A program made the translations under genes and the position numbers. From NCBI GenBank assembly GCA_963827725.1, contig CAWHBM010000001.1, forward strand, positions 1,364,001 through 1,428,000: a DNA stretch of 64,000 nt. Reading direction: 5' to 3'. The stretch's first letter is position 1. Every line of letters begins with the position of its first letter. Positions 48,280 through 56,722 of this stretch are shown piece by piece. The DNA comes from VAXT01 sp963827725. GTDB lineage: Bacteria; Actinomycetota; Thermoleophilia; Gaiellales; Gaiellaceae. The notes below the pieces were generated by a model that searched no databases, was not told the origin of the DNA, and saw only the letters and a list, made by a program, of their open reading frames with translations.

Positions 48280-49582
48280 CTAGGTCAGGGTCTCGAGCAC
48301 GATCGGACCCGGATGCTGGGACTCGTCGGTGATTGCGATCAGATCTCGGATCTGGCCGAGTGCGCGCTCGGCGCTCGCTTCGTCGCGCGCGTGCACGACC
48401 GCCAGGGTCTGACCTGACTCGGTCGCGTCGCCGCGTTTGGCGAAGCAGCGGATCCCGACCGCATGGTCGATCGCGTCCTCCTTCGTCCGGCGGCCGGCGC
48501 CGAGCTCGAGCGCGACCCGACCGAGGCCGAGCGCGGAGACCTCGCCGACGAAGCCATCGCGGTCCGCGGTCACGTCGCGCACCACTGGCGCCGTCTGGCA
48601 AACCGGCCGAGAGATCGCCTCCCTGGGCCGCGATCCAGCGCTCGAACATCTCGGCCGCCGAACCGTCCTCGATCGCTTTCTCGGCACGCCTGGCCCCTTC
48701 GTCGGCGTCGATGCCGAGGTCCGAAAGAGCGAGCAGCCGGCTCGTTGCCTGGATCGCGAGCGAGAAGAGATCAGGCGGCGTGTCCTCCCCCGCGAGCATG
48801 GTACGAACCTCTTCGATCTCGATCGCGTTGCCGATCGCCCAGCCCAGGGGCTGGTCCATGTCCGTGAGGAGGGCGACGACCTGCCGGCCGGCTCCACGCC
48901 CAAGCTCCTGCATCGACTCGGCGAGCATCCGCGCGTCGGAGAGCGACTTCATGAAGGCGCCGTTTCCAACCTTCACGTCGAGCACGATTCCCTCGGCGCC
49001 CGCGGCGATCTTCTTCGACATGATGCTCGCCGCGATCAGCGGAATGCTGTCGACGGTCCCGGTCACGTCCCTCAGCGCATAGAGCCGCTTGTCGGCAGGG
49101 ACGAGGTCCGGTGACTGGCCGATGATCGCGAGGCCGACCTCGCGCACCTGCTCCACGAACTCCTCCTTCGAGAGCTCGACCCGGAAACCGGCGATCGACT
49201 CGAGCTTGTCGAGCGTGCCGCCCGTGTGGCCCAGGCCGCGGCCGCTCATCTTTCCGAATGGAACACCGCAGGCGGCGACGAGCGGGCCGACGACGAGCGA
49301 GGTCTTGTCGCCGACCCCGCCGGTCGAGTGCTTGTCGACCACGGTCCTGCCAAGCTCTGCGCGCAGGTCGAGCATCGAGCCGCTGCTCACGAACGCGTTC
49401 GTCAGCGCAAGCGTCTCCTCCGCCGAGAGGCCGCGGAAATACACAGCCATGCAGAACGCGGCGAGCTGGTAGTCGGGGATCTCGCCCTGAGCATGCCCGA
49501 GCACGAGCTCGTTGATCTCGTCAGGCGTCAGGTGACCGCCGTCGCGCTTGCGCTCGATGAGCTCCGCGGGTCGGATCACCAC
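48280..49582 (-). CDS. deoA: Pyrimidine-nucleoside / thymidine phosphorylase, frame interrupted near 48.6 kb
   Basis: Phosphorolysis of thymidine or uridine to base and (deoxy)ribose-1-phosphate. The N-terminal two-thirds are intact: 'LIERKRDGGHLTPDEINELV', 'TVVDKHSTGGVGDKTSLVVGPLVAACGVPFGKMSGRGLGHTGGTLDKLESI' with the phosphate-binding signature, and 'DVKVGNGAFMKSL'. After 'AAQGGDLSAGLP' frame 1 is Arg-rich. The expected C-terminal domain ('APVVRDVTADRDGFVGEVSALGLGRVALELGAGR' to 'ESQHPGPIVLETLT') continues in the next frame to a stop at 48280. One base shift between about 48590 and 48625 explains it. GTG start, 16 nt after deoB. Confidence 0.9.
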
Positions 49583-49598
49583 AAGATTTGTCGACCGG

Positions 49599-50765
49599 TC
49601 ACTGCTCGACGATCGACTGTCCGGGGACGCCCCGCCTCGGAGCCTTGCCGCCAAGCCAGGAGTTGACGGTCGCCCCCACGTCGGCGAACTCGCCCTCGTG
49701 GATGCGCCCCGCCGCGTTCTTGCCCTCGACGTAGGCGAGGAGCAGCGCATGCTCCCGCGAATGGTCGGTCGACGCCGTCGTCGGGTCGCAGCCGTGGTCG
49801 GAGGTGAGGATCAGCAGATCGCCCGGGCGAAGCGCGCCGAGGATGTCAGGTAGCCGGCGATCGAAGTCCTGCAGGCAGCGGTGGAAGTTGACGGGGTCGT
49901 TGCGGTGCCCCCAGAGCATGTCCGTCTCGACGAGGTTCGTGAAGACGAGGCCCTCGTCCAGCTCGTTCAGCAGCTGCTCAGTCTGGTTGATCCCCTCGAC
50001 GTTCGACCGGGTCGGGTGGGACTCGTCGATGTCGTAGCCGGCGAAGATGTCGCGGATCTTGCCGACTCCGTGCACGGGCTTGCCCGCTTCCCGGACGAGC
50101 GTCAGGTAGTTCGGCTGCTTCGGCTTCAGCGACCAGTCGTGGCGGTCGGGCGTGCGCTCGTAGCTACCCGGCTCGCCCGTGAACGGGCGCGCGATCACCC
50201 GGCCAACGGCGTGGTTGCCGGTCAGGATCTCTCGCGCGATCTCGCATCCACGGTAGAGCTCGTCGAGCGGAATCGTGTCGACATGCGCCGCGATCTGGAA
50301 GACCGAGTCGGCGGACGTATAAACGATCCACTTGCCGGTTCGCTGATGCTCTTCCCCGAGCTCTTCGATGATCTCGGTCCCCGAGGCCGGCTTGTTGCCG
50401 ATCACGCCGCGGCCGGTCCCGTGCATGAACGGGTCGATCACCTCGAACGGAAAGCCGTGGGGATAGGTCGGCATCGCCTGGGGCGTGACGATTCCCATCA
50501 GCTCCCAGTGGCCGGTGGTCGTGTCCTTGCCCTTCGAGCGAGCGACGAGCCGGCCCGCGACGGCAGGCGCCCCCGGCTGGGGCGGGCAGCCCTCGAGCGG
50601 CGCCACGTTGCCGAGCCCGAAAGCCTCGAGGTTGGGCAGGTCGAGGCCGCCCACGGCTCGAGCGACATTGCCCAGGGTGTTCGATCCTTCGTCGCCGAAC
50701 TCGGCTGCGTCGGGCAGCTCGCCCGCGCCGACCGCATCCAGCACGATGACGCATGCGCGGGACAT
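49599..50765 (-). CDS. deoB: Phosphopentomutase
   Basis: Interconverts (deoxy)ribose-1-phosphate and -5-phosphate, the next step after deoA. 388 residues of the alkaline-phosphatase superfamily: 'CVIVLDAVGAGELPDA' (metal site), 'TTGHWELMG' with the phosphoacceptor Thr, 'NLVETDMLWGHRNDP' and 'LILTSDHGCDPTTASTDHSREH'. Complete. ATG 50765 is 6 nt from the TAGAAT box of a symmetric -10 element. The deoB-deoA-mutM order makes a nucleoside salvage and repair transcript. Confidence 0.95.
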   Translation of the reverse strand: MSRACVIVLDAVGAGELPDAAEFGDEGSNTLGNVARAVGGLDLPNLEAFGLGNVAPLEGCPPQPGAPAVAGRLVARSKGKDTTTGHWELMGIVTPQAMPTYPHGFPFEVIDPFMHGTGRGVIGNKPASGTEIIEELGEEHQRTGKWIVYTSADSVFQIAAHVDTIPLDELYRGCEIAREILTGNHAVGRVIARPFTGEPGSYERTPDRHDWSLKPKQPNYLTLVREAGKPVHGVGKIRDIFAGYDIDESHPTRSNVEGINQTEQLLNELDEGLVFTNLVETDMLWGHRNDPVNFHRCLQDFDRRLPDILGALRPGDLLILTSDHGCDPTTASTDHSREHALLLAYVEGKNAAGRIHEGEFADVGATVNSWLGGKAPRRGVPGQSIVEQ

Positions 50766-50770
50766 GGAGC

Positions 50771-50777
50771 TATTCTA
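50771..50777. promoter_or_regulatory. Symmetric -10 element (TATTCTA) between deoB and a small membrane protein gene
   Basis: Minus reading TAGAAT ends 6 nt before the deoB ATG. Plus reading TATTCT ends 9 nt before the ATG at 50786. The two start codons are only 20 bp apart. Confidence 0.55.
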
Positions 50778-50785
50778 GGTCGGTC

Positions 50786-50923
50786 ATGGAAAGCGTCCTC
50801 GGCCTGCTCGGCCTCATCGTGTTCTGCGCCGCCGTTATTTCTTTTGCGGCCGGGGTGACGTGGCTCGTCGTCAAGATCTTCCCCACGAAGACAAAGAAGA
50901 AGCCGGAGCCTCAGGCTTCGTAG
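50786..50923 (+). CDS. Small single-pass membrane protein
   Basis: 45 residues: one hydrophobic helix ('LGLLGLIVFCAAVISFAAGVTWLVV' region) and a Lys/Pro tail ('KTKKKPEPQAS'). ATG with a TATTCT -10 box 9 nt upstream and no clear Shine-Dalgarno. No family recognised. The ORF ends 3 nt before the stop of the convergent ald gene. Confidence 0.65.
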   Translation: MESVLGLLGLIVFCAAVISFAAGVTWLVVKIFPTKTKKKPEPQAS

Positions 50924-50926
50924 GTC

Positions 50927-52051
50927 TCAGACCGGCGAGAGCGGCAGGACGTCGGCGAGGGGCGCGTACTCGAGGCCGTGCGCCTCGGCGACGGCTTCGT
51001 AGGTGATCTTCCCGTGGAGGACGTTCACCCCGCGGGCGAGCGCCGGGTCTCGTGCGACGGCCTCGGCGAGCCCGTAGTCGGCGATCGCCTCGACGTACGG
51101 CAGCGTCGCGTTCGTCAGGGCCTTGGTCGCCGTGATGGGAACTGCGCCCGGCATGTTCGTCACGCAGTAGTGCGTCACGCCGTCGACGACGTAGACGGGA
51201 TCCGAGTGAGTCGTCGGTCGTGATGTCTCCAGGCAGCCCCCCTGGTCGATCGCGACGTCGGCCACGACGGAGCCTTCCTTCATGCCGGCGATCATCTCCC
51301 GCGTCACGAGCTTCGGCGCAAGCGCACCGGGTATGAGCACGGCTCCGATGACGACGTCTGCGTCCGCAACCGACTCCTCGATCTGGAGGCTGGACGACAT
51401 CAGGAGCGTCACGCGGGATCCGAGCACCTCCTCGAGGTGGCGCATCCGGTCGATCGAGCGCTCGATGATCGTCACGTTCGCACCGAGGCCGAGCGCGATC
51501 ACAGCCGAGTTGTAGCCGACCATCCCGCCGCCGATCACGACGACCTTCCCCGGCGCCACGCCCGGCACGCCACCGAGCAGAAGTCCTCGGCCGCCCAGCG
51601 GCTTCTCGAGGAAGTACGCGCCCGCCTGCGACGCGAGGCGACCTGCGATCTCGCTCATCGGGGCGAGCAGCGGCAGCGCGTGGTTGACCGTCTCGACGGT
51701 CTCGTACGCGACCGCGCTGATCCCGCTCTCGATCAGGGCGCGGGTGAGGTCTTCGTCGGCAGCGATGTGGAGGTACGTGAAGAGGACTAGCCCGTCGCGA
51801 AGCCGGCCGAACTCCGCCGGCACGGGCTCCTTGACCTTGAGCAGGAGCTCGACCTCGCCCCAGACTTCATCGACCGACACGATCAGGACGCCCTCGGCCT
51901 CGTACGCGGCGTCCGGGAAAGCGCTGCCCTCCCCCGCGCCCCGCTCTACGAGCACCTCGTGCCCGCGCTGGATCAGCTCGCGGGCTCCGGCAGGCGTCAG
52001 CGCGACGCGGTACTCGTCGGACTTGATCTCCTTGGCGACGCCGATCCTCAT
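50927..52051 (-). CDS. ald: Alanine dehydrogenase
   Basis: NAD-dependent reversible deamination of L-alanine to pyruvate and ammonia. 374 residues from ATG 52051: 'MRIGVAKEIKSDEYRVALTPAGA' N-terminus, 'LFTYLHIAADEDLTRAL' with the substrate His, Rossmann motif 'VVVIGGGMVGYNSAVIALGLGANVTIIE', and 'VVADVAIDQGGC'. Complete. The frame is open 17 codons further upstream without similarity. A weaker copy of the shared intergenic element lies upstream. Confidence 0.95.
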   Translation of the reverse strand: MRIGVAKEIKSDEYRVALTPAGARELIQRGHEVLVERGAGEGSAFPDAAYEAEGVLIVSVDEVWGEVELLLKVKEPVPAEFGRLRDGLVLFTYLHIAADEDLTRALIESGISAVAYETVETVNHALPLLAPMSEIAGRLASQAGAYFLEKPLGGRGLLLGGVPGVAPGKVVVIGGGMVGYNSAVIALGLGANVTIIERSIDRMRHLEEVLGSRVTLLMSSSLQIEESVADADVVIGAVLIPGALAPKLVTREMIAGMKEGSVVADVAIDQGGCLETSRPTTHSDPVYVVDGVTHYCVTNMPGAVPITATKALTNATLPYVEAIADYGLAEAVARDPALARGVNVLHGKITYEAVAEAHGLEYAPLADVLPLSPV

Positions 52052-52069
52052 CTCGGGCCGGGCAACCTT

Positions 52070-52144
52070 ACCTTCCGCACTCCTGACACATTCCTGCTGC
52101 ACACACGTGCGATTTTCGCCGTTAGGCTCAAACCGGAGGGTGGC
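52070..52144. repeat. Intergenic element, copy C (in front of ald), weaker
   Basis: Aligned on the CGTTA core (52120-52124), the right half (about 52102-52141) resembles copy B at about 28 of 40 positions: CACACGTGCG, TTTTCGC-CGTTA, TCAAACCGGAGG. The left half only keeps TGACAC in shifted register. It lies between an aldo/keto reductase gene and ald. Two CCCGAAGGG repeats further right (about 52157-52178) could form small hairpins. Confidence 0.35.
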
Positions 52145-52178
52145 ACGCGGCCGGCCCCCGAAGGGATGTCCCGAAGGG

Positions 52179-52955
52179 TCATGTCTGCGCGAGGTGCTCG
52201 ACGAGCTTGCGCTCCTCTGGCCCGAACCACGGCGGCTCGCCCGCGGCGGCGTTCTCCCGGACGTGACTCGGGTTACGGCTCGCCGGAATGACGGCGTCGA
52301 TCCGCTCGTCCGAGAGCGCCCACTTGAGCAGTGCCTGCGGCCATGTGGAGACCCCGAAGTCGCGAAGTGGGGCCAATGCTTTCGCCGGGGGCGGGCTCGG
52401 CAGCCGGGACTTGTCGGCGAGCGGCCTCATCACGATCACCGCAACGCCGAGCTCGGCCGCGAGCGGGAGCAACTCCTCCTGGCACTCGCGCTCGAGCGGG
52501 TTGTACGGAACCTGGAGGACGGAGAACCGGCCGGTCCGAAGCGCCCGCGCGAGCTCGCTGAACGCGGCGACCTGGTAGTGCGTCACTCCGAGACGGTCGA
52601 TCCGTCCCGCCTCGCGCTCCTCCTCGAGCCAGGGCAGGTGCTGCTCCCACGCAGCGAGGTTGTGCACCTGCTCGATCTCGACTCGGCCGAACCAGCCGAG
52701 CTGGTCGGCGAACTGCGCGCGGCCCTCCCCGACCGAGTCTGCCCAGATCTTCGTCGCGACGATCGCCTCCGCACGCCTGTTCGCCAGGGCGAGCCCGAGG
52801 GACTCCTCGGCTCCGCCGTACATCGGCGACGAGTCGAAGAGTCGGCAGCCAGCGGAGAGCGCAGCGTCAACGACCGCGCGGGCGAGGTCGCGGTCACCGC
52901 CGAACGTGTTCCAGGTTCCGAGCCCGACGACCGGTCCGAGTCGCCGCTGCTCCAT
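52179..52955 (-). CDS. Aldo/keto reductase family protein
   Basis: 258 residues from ATG 52955, NADPH-dependent TIM barrel. 'VGLGTWNTFGG' at the N-terminus, catalytic Asp-Tyr in 'GCRLFDSSPMYGGAEESLG', Lys in 'VATKIWAD' and His in 'VHNLAAWEQHLP'. The C-terminal 'IPASRNPSHVRENAAAG' binds the cofactor phosphate. Substrate unknown. The start overlaps the stop of the DUF3866 gene (TGATG), so the two are coupled. Confidence 0.9.
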   Translation of the reverse strand: MEQRRLGPVVGLGTWNTFGGDRDLARAVVDAALSAGCRLFDSSPMYGGAEESLGLALANRRAEAIVATKIWADSVGEGRAQFADQLGWFGRVEIEQVHNLAAWEQHLPWLEEEREAGRIDRLGVTHYQVAAFSELARALRTGRFSVLQVPYNPLERECQEELLPLAAELGVAVIVMRPLADKSRLPSPPPAKALAPLRDFGVSTWPQALLKWALSDERIDAVIPASRNPSHVRENAAAGEPPWFGPEERKLVEHLAQT

Positions 52956-53941
52956 CAGCCCATGAGTCGCCGAGCAAGCCTCCCGGCGGCGAATGCGGAA
53001 GCGAAGAACCACGGATCCTCATCGGGCCCCCGGCCCATGTGCTCGAGCGGAAGCCCCGCGCACTCCTCGCGCCACCCGGCGACGTCCACCTGCTCTGCGC
53101 CGATGAGCCACTCCGGGGCTTCGAGACCGGCCGGCCACGCCACCGTGACGTCGCCGATTGCCAGATCGAGCACTGCTCGCGTGTGGTGCGAGACGCCCTG
53201 GTGGCGCTCCCGAGAGTCGCCTTCGGACACCCGCACGGCCAGCACGGGCGAACCGCCGAGCGCGCTTCCGGCGTTCGCTGCCTCGGCTGCCGCCACCCCT
53301 CCATGGCCGAGCGCCGAGCCGGTGCCGACAATTCCCGGCCCAACTGCGCAGACGGCGACCGCAAACCCCGCGGCAGAAGCCCAGGCGAGCGCCGAGGCGA
53401 CACCGACCGCCTGGGCGTCGCCGTCGAAGCAGGGCCCGCTCGCAATCCCGATCTCGACCAGGCCGCGCTTCTTCAACGCGCGAAGCGAGTCGGACAACGA
53501 GACGGGCAGCGCCCCGCCGCCCACCTGCACGTACGCGACACGCACGCCCTCCCCGATCCCCGCGCAGGCCGGCGCCAGCTGTGAATGCAGCGAGCAGCAG
53601 ACGACGGGCATGCCGGCGAGGCTCTCGGCCAACTCTCCGTCTTCCTCGACGTGCCGCACAGCCGCCTGCAGCGGCGTATAGGGAAGCGTCATCACGTGGG
53701 CGTCCGGCGCAACCGCAAGTTCCAGGCCTCTGGTCAGGTTCACGTAGAGGACGTCGAACCCGCCCGAGCCAAGCCCGAGCTCGAGTGCCTGGACGTTGAC
53801 GATCACCTCGTCGCCGGCCTCGACCGGGCCGGTCACCCGGGGATACGCCACACACGGCCGGCCGTCGACCTCGATCCTCGCAAGCTCCTCGAGCCGCTCG
53901 ACGACGGCTGTGACCGTGCCCCGCCGGAGGCTAGGAGGCAT
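52955..53941 (-). CDS. DUF3866 family protein
   Basis: 328 residues of an actinobacterial/firmicute family without known function. Recognisable parts: 'RGTVTAVVERLEELARIEVDG', 'GDEVIVNVQALELGLGSGGFDVLYVNL', 'HVMTLPYTPLQAAVRHVEE', 'VVCCSLHSQLAPACAG', 'VGPGIVGTGSALGHGG'. The Gly-rich C-terminal half looks like a nucleotide- or phosphate-binding fold. It lies between an M20 peptidase (11-nt overlap) and the aldo/keto reductase on one transcript. Confidence 0.82.
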   Translation of the reverse strand: MPPSLRRGTVTAVVERLEELARIEVDGRPCVAYPRVTGPVEAGDEVIVNVQALELGLGSGGFDVLYVNLTRGLELAVAPDAHVMTLPYTPLQAAVRHVEEDGELAESLAGMPVVCCSLHSQLAPACAGIGEGVRVAYVQVGGGALPVSLSDSLRALKKRGLVEIGIASGPCFDGDAQAVGVASALAWASAAGFAVAVCAVGPGIVGTGSALGHGGVAAAEAANAGSALGGSPVLAVRVSEGDSRERHQGVSHHTRAVLDLAIGDVTVAWPAGLEAPEWLIGAEQVDVAGWREECAGLPLEHMGRGPDEDPWFFASAFAAGRLARRLMG

Positions 53942-55058
53942 CCGTCTCGCGGGCGGTCTCGACGAGGGCGAGGGTCACGTCGACCATGCGCTCGAGATCG
54001 GAGACAGCGATGTGCTCGTCGGGCGTATGGATCTCGGCCATGCCGTTCGCGAGGTTGACGCAGGCGAGGCCGCGGTCGTTGAAGACGTTCGCGTCGGCCG
54101 CGCCCCCGCTCAGCGTGAACGAGGGCTCGTACCCGGCCCGCTCGAGAGCCGTCCGCGCGAGGCTCACGACGAAGTCTTCGCGCTTGAAGCGGTAGCCGCT
54201 GTAGCTCTTGTGCACTTCCGTCTCCACCTGGCAGTCCTCGAGCCCCGCGGCGAACGTCGCCGCCTCCAGCATCTCGCGCACGAGGTCGGCGAGCTTCTCC
54301 TGATCGTGCGAGCGCGCTTCGGCGAGAAACGAGCACCACTCCGGGACGATGTTGCCCGCGGTGCCGCCCTTGATGATCCCCACGTTCGCGGTCGACTCCT
54401 CGTCGATGCGCCCGAGCTTGAAGTCTGCAATCGCCTTCGCCGCGGCGGCGATCGCCGAGCGGCCCTCCTCCGGGTACATGCCCGAGTGGGAGGCGCGCCC
54501 GTGGAAGCGGACCTCCATCGAGTGGGCGTACGGAGCGCCGAGGACGATCTCGCCGATCGGGGCGGCCTGGTCGTAGACGTAACCGACGCGGGCGTGCAGC
54601 TTCGTCTCGTCGAAAGCGGCAGCCCCGTGGAGGCCCACTTCCTCCTTCGGCGTGAACAGGAGCTCGATCCCTCCGTGTGGCCTCGATTCCGCGAGCACTC
54701 GCCGGACCGCCTCGAGCATGACCGCGACCGCCGCTTTGTTGTCGGCGCCGAGGATCGTTCCCGCCGCATTGCGGATGACGCCGTCCTCGAGCACCGGTTC
54801 GATCGCACCCTCCGGCGGCACCGTGTCGAGATGGGCGCAGAGGAAGAGCGGCGTCCCCGTCTCGTCCGTGGGGGCGACCCTGGTGTAGAGGTTGCCGGCA
54901 TCCGAGCCGATCCTCGGTCCGGCATCGTCCTCGGCCACCTCGAGCCCGAGGTCGCGCAGGTACGCGGCGACCCGGTCGGCTACGACGCGCTCCTCGCCGG
55001 GTGGGCTCGGCAGAGCGGCGAGCTCCGTGAAGAGCGAGACGACCTCGTCGTTCGGCAT
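53931..55058 (-). CDS. M20-family metallopeptidase (PepT-like)
   Basis: 375 residues. The co-catalytic zinc site is complete: 'LCAHLDTVPPEG' (His, Asp), 'TILGADNKAAVAV' (bridging Asp), 'TPKEEVGLHGA' (Glu-Glu), 'CSFLAEARSHD' and a C-terminal His ('AEIHTPDEHIAV'). The dimerisation domain occupies about 175-285. The PepT-like (tripeptidase) subgroup is the best match; the true substrate is unknown. Part of the transcript with DUF3866 and the aldo/keto reductase. It lies 20 nt after pyrG. Confidence 0.9.
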   Translation of the reverse strand: MPNDEVVSLFTELAALPSPPGEERVVADRVAAYLRDLGLEVAEDDAGPRIGSDAGNLYTRVAPTDETGTPLFLCAHLDTVPPEGAIEPVLEDGVIRNAAGTILGADNKAAVAVMLEAVRRVLAESRPHGGIELLFTPKEEVGLHGAAAFDETKLHARVGYVYDQAAPIGEIVLGAPYAHSMEVRFHGRASHSGMYPEEGRSAIAAAAKAIADFKLGRIDEESTANVGIIKGGTAGNIVPEWCSFLAEARSHDQEKLADLVREMLEAATFAAGLEDCQVETEVHKSYSGYRFKREDFVVSLARTALERAGYEPSFTLSGGAADANVFNDRGLACVNLANGMAEIHTPDEHIAVSDLERMVDVTLALVETARETDAS

Positions 55059-55078
55059 GACGCGAGTTTAAGGAGGGT

Positions 55079-56722
55079 TTACGCGGTGGTGGCGAGCGGC
55101 GCCGTCTGGCCGGCTCGCTCGGCTGCTCGCCCGAGCGCCGCGCCGACGAACTCGCGGAAAAGCGGTGCGGGCCGCGTGGGCCGTGACTTGAACTCCGGGT
55201 GGAACTGGCTGGCGACGAACCACGGGTGATCAGGCAGCTCGACGATCTCGACCAGGCGCCCCTCCTGGAACGTCCCCGAGACCACGAGACCCGCCTCGAC
55301 GAGACGCTCACGGAAGTGGTTGTTCACCTCGTAGCGATGCCGGTGCCGCTCGTGGATGACCGGCTCGCCGTAGCTCTCCCGGACTTTCGTCCCTTCGGCA
55401 AGCTCGACGGCCTGAGCGCCGAGGCGCATCGTCCCGCCGAGATCCTCGATCTCCTTCTGCTCCGGGAGCAGGTCGATCACCGGGTACGGCGTCTCGGGAT
55501 CCATCTCCGTCGAGTTCGCGCCTGCGAAGCCGACGACATGCCGCGCGAACTCCGAGACCGCGACGTGCATGCCCAGGCAGATCCCGAGGTACGGGATTCC
55601 CTGCTCGCGGGCGACCCGGCAGGCGAGGATCTTCCCCTCCCAGCCGCGTGAGCCGAACCCTCCGGGGATGAGCACACCGTCGACTTCGTCCAGCTCGGCG
55701 CGCGCCTCCTCGACCGACATGCCCTCGGCGTCGAGCCAGCGGACGCGCACATTCGTCCCGTGGTGAATGCCCGCGTGCTTCAGCGCCTCGTGGACCGACA
55801 GGTAGGCGTCGTGGAGCTTCACGTACTTGCCGACGAGAGCTATCTGCACTTCGCCCCGCAGCTCGCCGATGCGCTGCGTCAGCTCGGCCCACTCGCCCAG
55901 CTCGGCGGTGCCGCCGGGAAGGTGGAGCTTTTCGACGACGAGCTCGTCGAGGCCCTCGGCCTGCAGCTCCTCGGGAACGAGGTAGACGTCGGGCACGTCC
56001 CGGTTGAGCACGACCGCGCCGGGCTCGATGTCGGCGAAGAGCGCAATCTTGTCGCGGAGGTCGTGCGAGAGCTCGTCCTTCGTCCGGCAGACCACGATGT
56101 CGGGGTGAATACCGATGCGGCGGAGCTCGTTGACCGAGTGCTGGGTCGGCTTCGTCTTGAGCTCGCCTGCCGAATCGACGAACGGGACGTAGGTGACGTG
56201 CAGGTAGAGCACGTTCTCCTGCCCGACCTCGCGCCGGAACTGGCGGATCGCCTCGAGGAACGGGAGCGACTCGATGTCGCCCACCGTTCCGCCGATCTCG
56301 CTGATGACGACGTCGGTGTCGGTCGCCTCGGCAACCCGGCGGATCCGCTCCTTGATCTCGTTCGTGATGTGCGGGATCACCTGCACGGTCGAGCCGAGGT
56401 ACTCGCCCTTCCGCTCCTTGCGGAGCACCGAGTACCAGACCGAGCCCGACGTGTGGTTCGCGTTGCGCGAGAGGTTCTCGTCGATGAAGCGCTCGTAGTG
56501 CCCGATGTCGAGATCGGTCTCGGCACCGTCCTCGGTGACGAACACCTCGCCGTGCTGAAACGGGCTCATCGTTCCCGGGTCGACGTTGATGTACGGGTCG
56601 AACTTCTGCACCTGGACTTTTAGCCCGCGCGCTTTGAGCAGCCGCCCGAGCGAGGCGGCCGTGATTCCCTTGCCGAGGGACGAGACGACCCCGCCGGTCA
56701 CGAAGACGTACTTCGCGCTCAG
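55079..56722 (-). CDS. pyrG: CTP synthase, probably starting at CTG
   Basis: Makes CTP from UTP with glutamine-derived ammonia. Synthetase domain 'FVTGGVVSSLGKGITAASLG' (P-loop), 'KFDPYINVDPGTM'; glutaminase domain with the Cys in 'YLGICLGMHVAV' and His-Glu in 'SQFHPEFKSRP'. The first standard start, GTG 56701, begins inside the conserved first strand and would remove 'KYVFV'. In frame upstream, CTG at 56722 gives 'SAKYVFVTGG' and overlaps the stop of the preceding gene as CTGA, the same coupling as the ATGA/GTGA/TTGA overlaps elsewhere here. With it the protein has 547 residues, normal for the family. Confidence 0.95.
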   Translation of the reverse strand: MSAKYVFVTGGVVSSLGKGITAASLGRLLKARGLKVQVQKFDPYINVDPGTMSPFQHGEVFVTEDGAETDLDIGHYERFIDENLSRNANHTSGSVWYSVLRKERKGEYLGSTVQVIPHITNEIKERIRRVAEATDTDVVISEIGGTVGDIESLPFLEAIRQFRREVGQENVLYLHVTYVPFVDSAGELKTKPTQHSVNELRRIGIHPDIVVCRTKDELSHDLRDKIALFADIEPGAVVLNRDVPDVYLVPEELQAEGLDELVVEKLHLPGGTAELGEWAELTQRIGELRGEVQIALVGKYVKLHDAYLSVHEALKHAGIHHGTNVRVRWLDAEGMSVEEARAELDEVDGVLIPGGFGSRGWEGKILACRVAREQGIPYLGICLGMHVAVSEFARHVVGFAGANSTEMDPETPYPVIDLLPEQKEIEDLGGTMRLGAQAVELAEGTKVRESYGEPVIHERHRHRYEVNNHFRERLVEAGLVVSGTFQEGRLVEIVELPDHPWFVASQFHPEFKSRPTRPAPLFREFVGAALGRAAERAGQTAPLATTA

